From: Flavobacterium luteolum | GTDB taxonomy: Bacteria; Bacteroidota; Bacteroidia; Flavobacteriales; Flavobacteriaceae | Assembly: GCF_027111275.1 (NCBI RefSeq) | Contig: NZ_CP114286.1 | Location: 372,001-436,000 of the forward strand | DNA: 64,000 nucleotides | Reading direction: 5' to 3' | Shown: positions 7,238 to 15,460 of the stretch, piece by piece | Numbering within the stretch: position 1 is the first letter of the stretch | How the letters are laid out: every line of letters begins with the position of its first letter | The notes under the pieces: generated by a model | What the model was told of the DNA's origin: nothing | Database searches by the model: none | What the model saw: only the letters and a program-made list of their open reading frames with translations | Position numbers and translations under genes: made by a program

Positions 7238-10069
7238 ATGTTAGATAAAGACAATACTATTGAAGTTCTTGGCGCAAGAGTTCATAATCTAAAAAATATC
7301 GATATATCCATTCCGCGTGAAAAACTGGTTGTAATTACTGGTTTATCAGGTTCGGGAAAATCTTCTTTGGCATTTGATACTATTTATGCTGAAGGTCAGC
7401 GTCGTTATGTTGAAACTTTTTCAGCTTACGCCAGACAATTCCTTGGCGGATTAGAACGTCCTGATGTAGATAAAATAGATGGACTTTCTCCTGTAATCGC
7501 GATTGAACAAAAAACAACCAGTAAGAGTCCGCGTTCTACAGTTGGAACTATTACTGAAATTTACGATTTCCTAAGGCTTTTATACGCACGTGGCGCAGAT
7601 GCCTACAGTTATAACACAGGCGAAAAAATGGTTTCGTATTCTGATGAACAGATTAAAGATCTGATTATTCAGGATTATAACGGAAAACGAATTAATATTC
7701 TTGCTCCAGTTATTAAAGCCAGAAAAGGTCATTATGCTGAGCTTTTCCAACAGATTACCAAACAAGGATTCTTAAAAGTTCGTGTAAACGGAGACGTTCA
7801 GGATTTAGTAGCCGGAATGAAACTGGATCGTTACAAAACGCACGATATCGAAATTGTGGTGGACAGAATGGTGATTGAGGACAATCCAGATACTCAAAAA
7901 AGATTATCTGAAAGTATCAATACAGCGATGCATCACGGTGAAGATGTCTTGATGATTTTAGATCAGGATTCTAATGAGGTTCGTTATTTCAGTAGAAATT
8001 TAATGTGTCCTACAACAGGAATTTCATATCAAAATCCAGAACCAAATTTATTTTCGTTCAACTCTCCAAAAGGAGCTTGTCCACATTGCAACGGATTGGG
8101 AACGGTACACGAAATCAATGTTAAGAAGATTATTCCAAATCCGAAATTATCTATAAAAGCTGGTGGTTTTGCTCCCCTTGGAGAATATAAATCTTCTTGG
8201 ATCTTTAAACAATTGGAAACCATTGGAGAAAAATTCGGATTTAAAATAACCGATCCAATCGAGAAAATTCCGGAAGAAGCGATGCAAATGATTTTGTATG
8301 GCGGAAAAGATAAATTTTCTATCAACTCAAAAGATCTTGGCGTTACAAGAGAATATAAAATCGATTTTGAAGGAATTTCCAATTTCATTAAAAATCAATA
8401 CGATGAAAGTGCTACAACCAGCATAAAACGTTGGGCAAAAGATTTTATGGACGAAATTAATTGTCCTGTTTGCGACGGTTCGCGTCTTAAAAAAGAAGCA
8501 TTATTTTTTAGGGTAAATGAAAAAAATATCACCGAATTGTGTGATATGGATATTTCAGATTTAACTGCTTGGTTTCAAGATTTAAATAGCCATTTGACAG
8601 ACAAACAGCTTTTAATTGCTTCTGAAGTGGTAAAAGAAATCAAAGACCGCTTGAACTTCCTGATGAATGTCGGTTTGAATTATTTAGCTTTAAGCCGAAG
8701 TTCAAAATCGCTTTCTGGAGGTGAAGCACAGCGTATTCGTCTAGCAACTCAAATTGGTTCTCAGCTGGTTGGAGTTCTTTATATTTTGGATGAACCGAGT
8801 ATTGGTCTACACCAAAGAGATAATGAAAAACTTATTCATTCTCTCGAACAATTACGCGATATCGGAAACTCAGTTATTGTGGTCGAACATGATAAAGACA
8901 TGATCGAAACGGCTGACTATGTAATTGATATTGGCCCAAAAGCCGGAAAATACGGTGGAGAAATCATCAGTATAGGAACTCCTAAAGAAACTTTAGCTTC
9001 AGACACTATAACCGCTCAATATTTGAACGGTAAAATGAAGTTTGATATTCCGAAGAAAAGAAGAAAAGGAAATGGTAAATTCTTGAAACTGACTGGTGCA
9101 ACAGGAAACAATCTTAAAAACGTTTCGATTGAAATTCCGTTAGGGCAATTAACCTGCGTTACGGGAGTTTCTGGAAGCGGAAAATCTACTTTGATTAATG
9201 AAACGCTTTATCCGATTTTAAATGCGTATTATTTTAATGGTGTAAAAAAACCGCAACCTTACAAAAAGATTGAAGGTTTAGAACACATTGATAAAGTTAT
9301 TGATATTGACCAAAGTCCGATTGGAAGAACACCACGTTCGAATCCAGCAACTTATACGGAGGTTTTCACAGAAATTAGAAATCTGTTTACCATGACTTCT
9401 GAAAGTATGATTCGAGGTTATAAAGCGGGTCGTTTCAGCTTTAACGTGAAAGGCGGACGCTGCGAAACCTGCGAAGGTTCTGGTGTAAGAACAATAGAAA
9501 TGAACTTTTTACCAGACGTTTATGTAGAATGCGAAACTTGTCAAGGAAAACGCTTCAACAGAGAGACTTTAGAAATTAGATATAAAGGAAAATCAATTTC
9601 TGATGTTTTGGATATGACAGTTGATGAAGCGGTTCCGTTTTTTGAAAATATTCCGAAGATTTACAGAAAAATCAAAACCATTCAAGATGTTGGTTTAGGT
9701 TATATTACGCTTGGTCAGCAAAGCACAACTCTTTCTGGCGGTGAAGCGCAACGTATAAAACTGGCGGGAGAATTGTCTAAAAAAGATACTGGAAATACAT
9801 TTTATATTCTAGACGAACCAACAACAGGTTTACATTTTGAAGACATTCGCGTGTTGATGGAAGTAATCAATAAATTGGTTGATAAAGGAAATACTATTTT
9901 GATCATCGAGCACAATATGGACGTTATAAAACTTGCCGATTATATTATTGATATTGGTCCAGAAGGTGGAAAAGGCGGGGGACAATTGGTTGCCAAAGGT
10001 ACTCCAGAAGAAGTGGCTCAGAATAAAAAGAGCTATACAGCTAAGTTTTTGAAAAAAGAGCTAGAGTAA
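7238..10069 (+). CDS. uvrA: Excinuclease ABC subunit A (UvrA)
   Basis: UvrA is the damage-recognition ATPase of nucleotide excision repair. The 943-residue protein has two ABC ATPase modules. The first Walker A is GLSGSGKSS near residue 35-43, with ABC signature LSGGEAQRI. The second Walker A is GVSGSGKST, again with LSGGEAQRI. Zinc-finger cysteine pairs are visible in [25 protein letters not shown] and CETCQGKR. Length is the family norm. The frame can be extended to a TTG at 7226, but that codon lies within a few bases of the predicted transcription start, so the ATG at 7238 was chosen. The gene is monocistronic, with a hairpin after the stop. Confidence 0.97.
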   Translation: MLDKDNTIEVLGARVHNLKNIDISIPREKLVVITGLSGSGKSSLAFDTIYAEGQRRYVETFSAYARQFLGGLERPDVDKIDGLSPVIAIEQKTTSKSPRSTVGTITEIYDFLRLLYARGADAYSYNTGEKMVSYSDEQIKDLIIQDYNGKRINILAPVIKARKGHYAELFQQITKQGFLKVRVNGDVQDLVAGMKLDRYKTHDIEIVVDRMVIEDNPDTQKRLSESINTAMHHGEDVLMILDQDSNEVRYFSRNLMCPTTGISYQNPEPNLFSFNSPKGACPHCNGLGTVHEINVKKIIPNPKLSIKAGGFAPLGEYKSSWIFKQLETIGEKFGFKITDPIEKIPEEAMQMILYGGKDKFSINSKDLGVTREYKIDFEGISNFIKNQYDESATTSIKRWAKDFMDEINCPVCDGSRLKKEALFFRVNEKNITELCDMDISDLTAWFQDLNSHLTDKQLLIASEVVKEIKDRLNFLMNVGLNYLALSRSSKSLSGGEAQRIRLATQIGSQLVGVLYILDEPSIGLHQRDNEKLIHSLEQLRDIGNSVIVVEHDKDMIETADYVIDIGPKAGKYGGEIISIGTPKETLASDTITAQYLNGKMKFDIPKKRRKGNGKFLKLTGATGNNLKNVSIEIPLGQLTCVTGVSGSGKSTLINETLYPILNAYYFNGVKKPQPYKKIEGLEHIDKVIDIDQSPIGRTPRSNPATYTEVFTEIRNLFTMTSESMIRGYKAGRFSFNVKGGRCETCEGSGVRTIEMNFLPDVYVECETCQGKRFNRETLEIRYKGKSISDVLDMTVDEAVPFFENIPKIYRKIKTIQDVGLGYITLGQQSTTLSGGEAQRIKLAGELSKKDTGNTFYILDEPTTGLHFEDIRVLMEVINKLVDKGNTILIIEHNMDVIKLADYIIDIGPEGGKGGGQLVAKGTPEEVAQNKKSYTAKFLKKELE

Positions 10070-10080
10070 TAAGAATATCT

Positions 10081-10105
10081 TTGTCAAAGTTTGAAACTTT
10101 GACAA
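10081..10105. terminator. Hairpin after uvrA
   Basis: Reverse-complementary arms at 10081-10089 and 10097-10105 enclose a 7-base loop. There is no strong T-tract, so termination is plausible but not certain. Confidence 0.45.
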
Positions 10106-10169
10106 ATATTTAAATATTTTAACAATTTAACAATAATTATTTTATATTTTAGCTTTAAAAAAGCGAAAT

Positions 10170-11078
10170 ATGAAAACCACCGTATTATTTATTATAATAT
10201 CGATATTCTCACTTAACTCCTATTCTCAGTCTCAAAAAGACAGCCTCAATAAAGTTGTTCAAGAACGAATTAAAAACATAGAGGAAGATCAATCCGAAAA
10301 CCCCTATTACAGCCAGCAAGAACTCGAAGACAATTATAAAAACGAAATTAATACCTTTCTGGCTTTAGCTCAACCAAGTGAAAATAGTGATTTAGCAAAT
10401 CATTTCAAGGTCTACTTGGAAAAAAGACTTCTCAAAAAAATAGATTTTTCGACAATTAAGTGGTCTGCTTTTTATAAAGAAATTTCAAAGAATAAAACAA
10501 CTCTTAGCGTTCGATTAACTTTTGAATTAAGCAAAACAGGTAAAGCAACAAACTGCCGTATCAATACCAAAGACAAAGAATTAGAAAAAAACATTATCGA
10601 AGTTTTCAAAAAATTTCCATTAGAAAAACTGGGAATAAAAGAGAGTGATAAATTAGGAAAAATCAGCGTGCAGCTATTTACTAAGGAAGATAATGAAGTT
10701 GTTATAAAAGCAAGTCAATTTGCTGTAGTTGATGTACCTCCAATACTAAAAGGATGTGAAGATGCTTCGTTATACTGGCAATTAAATAAATGTCTTTACG
10801 ACAGATTATATGATTACATTTTAAAAAACATTTCATTAAAAACGCTTAATAATCAAGAATTAAGAGGTGAAATCATATTCAGACCACGTTTTACAATTAA
10901 TAGCAAAGGAAAAATTATAAACGTAAATTCTATTGCACCAAACAAAGTGATTAAAGACGAAATTGATCGTGTTATATTATCCTTTAATGAAACAATAGAA
11001 CCCGGCAAAAGAAATAATGTTCCTAAAAATACCTATTGTGATACGTTCCGTACTATTACAATAGAAAATTTGAAATAG
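10170..11078 (+). CDS. Secreted protein with TonB C-terminal-like domains
   Basis: The 302-residue protein has an N-terminal signal peptide (residues 1 to about 19, ending in NSYSQ). The C-terminal half has the pattern of Bacteroidota TonB C-terminal-like domains: VDVPPILKGCED, then GEIIFRPRFTINSKGKIINV, then a helix and a strand ending FNETIEPGK. The middle region (about 85-175), with LSVRLTFELSKTGKATNCRI, looks like a second, weaker copy of the same fold. Without a transmembrane anchor it is not a classical energy transducer. It more likely acts as a periplasmic protein; its function is unknown. It has no obvious operon partner. Confidence 0.6.
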   Translation: MKTTVLFIIISIFSLNSYSQSQKDSLNKVVQERIKNIEEDQSENPYYSQQELEDNYKNEINTFLALAQPSENSDLANHFKVYLEKRLLKKIDFSTIKWSAFYKEISKNKTTLSVRLTFELSKTGKATNCRINTKDKELEKNIIEVFKKFPLEKLGIKESDKLGKISVQLFTKEDNEVVIKASQFAVVDVPPILKGCEDASLYWQLNKCLYDRLYDYILKNISLKTLNNQELRGEIIFRPRFTINSKGKIINVNSIAPNKVIKDEIDRVILSFNETIEPGKRNNVPKNTYCDTFRTITIENLK

Positions 11079-11514
11079 TATTTTTTTTTGATATAAAAGG
11101 TCAACAATCCAATCATTTATTGAAATTACGGAAGATCATATTTGAAATTATAATTAATTTTGATTCAAATTTAATTCATTGATAATGAAACAAAAACCCC
11201 ATATTCATCATTATCGCAACATTACTTTTGGATTATAATTCCTGTTTTTTATAACAATTCTAGAAAAAAGCGTTAATTTAGTGTCCGCTTTTTTTGAAAA
11301 ATTCACGCTTTTTAAAGAAAACATGTTTCGATTAAACTGAATGTTTATTTGAAAGCAACTGCCCTAGCCCTGATGGGAGCGGCATCCTTTTGTGGCGGGG
11401 TTCGCCACAAAAGATATAGTGGACAGCGGGAAACAGCTCCTAACTCCGACTATACTCAGGATGACAAATACAGGGACAAAAACATAAATAAAATAATAAA
11501 TTAAAATACCTAAA
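11079..11514. other. 436-base gap holding one structured repeat
   Basis: No open frame of note is seen. The left 280 bases are AT-rich and featureless; the right part holds the structured repeat at 11361-11440, which is much richer in G and C than its surroundings. Confidence 0.6.
11361..11440. repeat. Structured flavobacterial intergenic repeat
   Basis: An 80-base GC-richer element with nested complementarity. An inner perfect 11-bp hairpin pairs 11387-11397 with 11403-11413 around a GGGTT loop. An outer pairing joins GGAGC (11376-11380) with GCTCC (11436-11440). From memory, elements with the core GCCCTAGCCCTGATGGGAGC recur in flavobacterial genomes; this could not be checked here. Confidence 0.6.
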
Positions 11515-12243
11515 ATGAGATTAGAAGATTTTGATAATGATGAAGATAAAGTAATTCAGGATCGTTTGAAACAAAGAACGTGGAATGAAATTAAAACCAA
11601 TGACAGCTGGGCAATTTTTAAAATTATGTCTGAGTTTGTAAATGGTTATGAAGCAATGGGACGTATTGGTCCTTGTGTTTCAATTTTTGGATCGGCGAGA
11701 ACAAAACCAGAAGATAAATATTATCAATTGGCAGAAAAAATTGCCTACAAAATCAGTAAAGCAGGTTACGGTGTGATTACAGGAGGTGGTCCCGGAATTA
11801 TGGAAGCTGGAAATAAAGGAGCGCATTTGGGCGGAGGAACTTCGGTTGGCTTAAATATCGAGCTACCGTTTGAACAGCATTTTAATCCGTATATTGATCA
11901 TGATAAAAACCTGAATTTCGACTATTTCTTTGTGAGAAAAGTAATGTTCGTAAAATATTCGCAAGGTTTTGTGGTTATGCCAGGAGGTTTCGGAACTTTA
12001 GACGAAATGTTTGAAGCTATCACTTTGATTCAGACTAAGAAAATTGGAAAGTTCCCAATCATCTTGGTTGGAGTAGAATTCTGGTCTGGCTTGATTGAAT
12101 GGGTTAAAACTGTTTTGGTGGAAAAAATGCATACAGTAAGCCCTGAAGATTTGAATTTATTTAAAATTGTAGATACTGAAGACGAAGTTGTTGAGGCATT
12201 GGATAAATTCTACAAAAAGTACGATTTAAGTCCGAATTTCTAA
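11515..12243 (+). CDS. LOG-family nucleoside 5'-monophosphate phosphoribohydrolase (TIGR00730 type)
   Basis: The 242-residue protein has the Rossmann-like nucleotide-binding signature of the LONELY GUY family: GGGPGIME at residues 90-97 and PGGFGTLDE at 156-164. These form the active site that cleaves the N-glycosidic bond of nucleoside monophosphates. The substrate in non-plant bacteria is usually AMP or a cytokinin-like nucleotide; it cannot be told from sequence. The protein is longer than the minimal LOG (about 190 residues) because of an N-terminal extension of about 50 residues, RLKQRTWNEIKTNDSWAIFK, seen in the bacterial YgdH/TIGR00730 branch. It appears to be a single-gene unit. Confidence 0.88.
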   Translation: MRLEDFDNDEDKVIQDRLKQRTWNEIKTNDSWAIFKIMSEFVNGYEAMGRIGPCVSIFGSARTKPEDKYYQLAEKIAYKISKAGYGVITGGGPGIMEAGNKGAHLGGGTSVGLNIELPFEQHFNPYIDHDKNLNFDYFFVRKVMFVKYSQGFVVMPGGFGTLDEMFEAITLIQTKKIGKFPIILVGVEFWSGLIEWVKTVLVEKMHTVSPEDLNLFKIVDTEDEVVEALDKFYKKYDLSPNF

Positions 12244-12249
12244 TTTCCG

Positions 12250-12311
12250 AACCATATAAGCGTAGCGTTTAAAGCAATCTTTTTAAATAAACTTATATCA
12301 CTTATATGGTT
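12250..12311. repeat. Inverted repeat AACCATATAAG ... CTTATATGGTT
   Basis: Eleven-base perfect arms (12250-12260 and 12301-12311) are separated by 40 bases directly after the LOG-family gene. The right arm includes a partial direct repeat (CTTATATCA CTTATATGG). It may be a repeat element or contribute to transcript ends. Confidence 0.5.
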
Positions 12312-12339
12312 AAAATATACTGCAAATACGCAAAAATTG

Positions 12340-12367
12340 AAAGCTGTTTTTTTAAACAGCTTTTTTT
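12340..12367 (+). terminator. Intrinsic terminator
   Basis: Ten-base arms AAAGCTGTTT / AAACAGCTTT (12340-12349, 12354-12363) with a T4 loop and a following T run. It would terminate readthrough from the LOG-family gene. Confidence 0.7.
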
Positions 12368-12441
12368 ATACTATTTTTACAAAAATCCGTAACTTCAATA
12401 CATCGTAACATAAGTATGTCTGATAATTTTTAAGCCAATAT

Positions 12442-15270
12442 TTGAAAGCACTTTATAAAATTATTTGCCTCGTTTTGGTTTTATCATTTTCGATAAAACT
12501 AACTGCACAACATCAATCTAAGATGGAAGTGGCGGTAAATCTCGAGCTTAAAACACTTAACATAAAACAGGATATTACCTATCATAATAATACAAACGAC
12601 ACTTTGGTTTCGATTGTTCTTAATGATTGGAATAATGCTTATGCAGACAAAAACACACCATTGGCTAAACGTTTTTCTGACGAATTTTACAGAGGTTTCC
12701 ATTTAGCAAAAGCTGCAGACCGAGGAAAAACTACGATTATAAATCTAACTGACACCAATTTTTCAGCTTTAGAATGGGAAAGAAGTGCCGAAAATCCTGA
12801 TTATATTACTGTGCGATTGAATCGTAAACTTCTTCCAAACGAAAAAATCGATTTACATATTAATTACATTGTAAAAATACCGAATGACAAATTCACTCAT
12901 TTTGGTTTTGATCAAAATGGCGGAATGGCATTAAAAAACTGGTTTTTAAGTCCTGCCCGTTTTGAAAATGGTCTTTTTGTAAAGTACAATAATTTCAATT
13001 TGGATGATATTGCAAATGCAGTGAGTGATTATGATGTTGAAATCAAAATCCCAAATCAATATGCTATTGCTACCGATTTAAATTCGGTTTCAAAAGATAC
13101 TACCAATCAGAATTACAGTATTTATTCTTATTCAGGGCAAAATAGAACCGATTTTAGTCTTTATATTGAAAAGCAAAATAGTTTTAGAGCATACGACAAT
13201 GGTTCTTTGGTGGTTCTAACGAATTTAAAAAACAAAAAAATAGACGAGTATCAGAAGGCGATCATTATTAATCGCGTAGTTTCTTATGCTGAGAAATTTA
13301 TAGGTAAATATCCGCATGAAAAAATCACAGTTTCGCAGATAGATTATGATAGAAATCCATTTTATGGTTTAAATCAGCTGCCATCGTTTATCAGTCCGTT
13401 TGAAGATGATTTCATCTTTGAAATACAATTTTTAAAGACTTTTTTAAACAATTATCTCAAAAACAGTTTGCGCTTAGATCCAAGAAAAGACAATTGGATT
13501 TATGATGGAATCCAGATTTACACCATGATGAAGTATATGGAAGAACATCATCAGGATGAAAAAATGCTGGGAAAACTTTCAGACATGAAACTCTTTAAAA
13601 GCTATAACATTACCAATCTGACTTTTAATGAGCAATATAGTTATTATTACATGCTAATGGCGCGTAAAAATCTGGATCAGCCTCTTGGAGATCCTAAAAA
13701 TACGCTGATAAAGTTTAACGAACAAATTGCTAGTAAATATCGTGCGGGTTTAAGTTTGAGTTATTTAGACGATTATCTTAATCATGATATTGTTCCTAAA
13801 AGCGTGAAGGAATTTTACAACCTCAACCAATTTGGACAATCTAATCGTTATGACTTTGAAAAAATCTTAATTCAAAAAAGCCCAAAAAATATCGATTGGT
13901 TCTTTAAAACTATTATCGATTCTAGAGATATAATCGATTATAAATTTACTAATGTTTCGAGAACAGCAGACAGCATAACATTTTCGGTAAAAAATAAAAC
14001 TGGAATTTACGCTCCTATTCCGATTTACGGAATTAAAAAGAAAGAAGTCGTATTTAAAGAATGGATTGAGCCTGCTAAAAAAGATTCTGTTTATGAATTC
14101 AGCCGAAAAAATGCGGACAAAATCGTTATCAATTACAATAACGAAGTTCCAGAATATAACCAACGAAACAACTGGAGATCTCTAAAAAATGTTTCACTAA
14201 ATCGTCCTGTAAAATTTAATTTTGCTAAAGATTTAGAAGACCCAGATTACAATCAAATTTTATACATTCCAACATTAAATTATAATTATTATGATGGCTT
14301 TACACCTGGAATTCGTTTTCATAATAAAACCATTCTAGACAAACCTTTTAATTTTGATATTAATCCCGCTTATTCAATAAAGGCAGGAACCATTTCTGGC
14401 TCATCGGCTTTTTCTTGGAATCAATACTATCGTAACAGTACTTTATTCAATGTTCGATATTCTATCAGTCAAAATTATTACCATTATGCTCCAGATGCTA
14501 CATATTTGAGATTAAATCCTATGGTAGTGTTTCGTATTCGCGAAAAAGATTTCAGAGACAATAGAAAACAAGCGATCATGTTTCGTGAGATCATCGTAAA
14601 TCGCGAAGCTAGCAGTTATATAACAGATAATTCAGAACCTAATTATTCGGTATTTAATGCTCGATATTCTAATACAAAAACAGAATTGATTGATCATTTT
14701 AGTTTTATGACTGATCTGCAGTTTTCTGGAGGATTCGGAAAAGTTTCTGGTGAAGTCGAATACAGAAGATTATTTGAAAATAACAAAAAGTTAAATTTAA
14801 GATTATACGCTGGAAGTTTCCTCTACAATACAACAAACTCAGATTATTTTAGTTTTGGTTTAGACCGTCCGACTGATTATTTATTTGATTATAATTTATT
14901 TGGAAGATCAGAAAGCACAGGATTTTTCAGTCAGCAGTATGTTATTGCCGAAGGAGGTTTCAAATCGCAAATAGAACCTTCCTACGCCAATCAATGGATG
15001 GCCACTCTAAATGCGAGTTATGCAATCTGGAATTGGGTAGAACTTTACGGTGACATTGGTTTTTTGAAAAATAAACACCAAAGCGAGTTTTTTGCTTACG
15101 ATACTGGAGTGCGTTTAAATATGGTTCCTGATTATTTTGAACTCTATTTTCCTGTTTATTCAAATAATGGATGGGAAATATCACAGCCTAAATACAATGA
15201 AAAAATACGATTTATAATCACCTTTTCACCAAAAACGTTAGTCACACTTTTTACTAGAAAATGGTTTTAA
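12442..15270 (+). CDS. Degenerate M1 peptidase-like domain fused to an outer-membrane beta-barrel-like C-terminus
   Basis: The start is a TTG followed at once by a signal peptide (MKALYKIICLVLVLSFSIKL, cleaved near TAQ at 21-23); the nearest upstream ATG is out of frame with a quick stop. Residues 25-420 have the layout of an M1 (gluzincin) aminopeptidase: an N-terminal beta sandwich, YGLNQLPS at 308-315 where GxMEN would be, and WIYDGIQIY at 352-360 where the zinc-ligand helix WLNEGFA would be. The HExxH zinc motif is absent: the matching helix reads EIQFLKTFLNNYL (327-339). The last 350 residues are rich in alternating aromatic strands and end in a C-terminal Phe (TRKWF), as in outer-membrane barrels. 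Probably non-catalytic; role unknown. Confidence 0.65.
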   Translation: MKALYKIICLVLVLSFSIKLTAQHQSKMEVAVNLELKTLNIKQDITYHNNTNDTLVSIVLNDWNNAYADKNTPLAKRFSDEFYRGFHLAKAADRGKTTIINLTDTNFSALEWERSAENPDYITVRLNRKLLPNEKIDLHINYIVKIPNDKFTHFGFDQNGGMALKNWFLSPARFENGLFVKYNNFNLDDIANAVSDYDVEIKIPNQYAIATDLNSVSKDTTNQNYSIYSYSGQNRTDFSLYIEKQNSFRAYDNGSLVVLTNLKNKKIDEYQKAIIINRVVSYAEKFIGKYPHEKITVSQIDYDRNPFYGLNQLPSFISPFEDDFIFEIQFLKTFLNNYLKNSLRLDPRKDNWIYDGIQIYTMMKYMEEHHQDEKMLGKLSDMKLFKSYNITNLTFNEQYSYYYMLMARKNLDQPLGDPKNTLIKFNEQIASKYRAGLSLSYLDDYLNHDIVPKSVKEFYNLNQFGQSNRYDFEKILIQKSPKNIDWFFKTIIDSRDIIDYKFTNVSRTADSITFSVKNKTGIYAPIPIYGIKKKEVVFKEWIEPAKKDSVYEFSRKNADKIVINYNNEVPEYNQRNNWRSLKNVSLNRPVKFNFAKDLEDPDYNQILYIPTLNYNYYDGFTPGIRFHNKTILDKPFNFDINPAYSIKAGTISGSSAFSWNQYYRNSTLFNVRYSISQNYYHYAPDATYLRLNPMVVFRIREKDFRDNRKQAIMFREIIVNREASSYITDNSEPNYSVFNARYSNTKTELIDHFSFMTDLQFSGGFGKVSGEVEYRRLFENNKKLNLRLYAGSFLYNTTNSDYFSFGLDRPTDYLFDYNLFGRSESTGFFSQQYVIAEGGFKSQIEPSYANQWMATLNASYAIWNWVELYGDIGFLKNKHQSEFFAYDTGVRLNMVPDYFELYFPVYSNNGWEISQPKYNEKIRFIITFSPKTLVTLFTRKWF

Positions 15271-15423
15271 TCAAATAAAAATTAAACAAAAAGTTGCGAA
15301 ATTATCAATAAAATTAAATTTTACATAAAAATAACATAAATAAAATACATAGTTTTTAGATTTGAATACAAATAATTAAATTATATTTACTTCAAAGAAT
15401 TATGATTATTGATTGTTTTTAAG

Positions 15424-15431
15424 TAATTTCG
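15424..15431 (+). promoter_or_regulatory. -7-like promoter element for the E1 gene
   Basis: TAATTTCG differs from TAnnTTTG at one position and lies 29 bases before the ATG. Confidence 0.4.
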
Positions 15432-15460
15432 CGACATAAACAACATGACCCTGCAAGATT

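Noticed and set aside
11361..11440. Possible tRNA or riboswitch because of its GC content and pairing
   Set aside because: No cloverleaf, no anticodon arm and no known riboswitch core; better described as a structured repeat.
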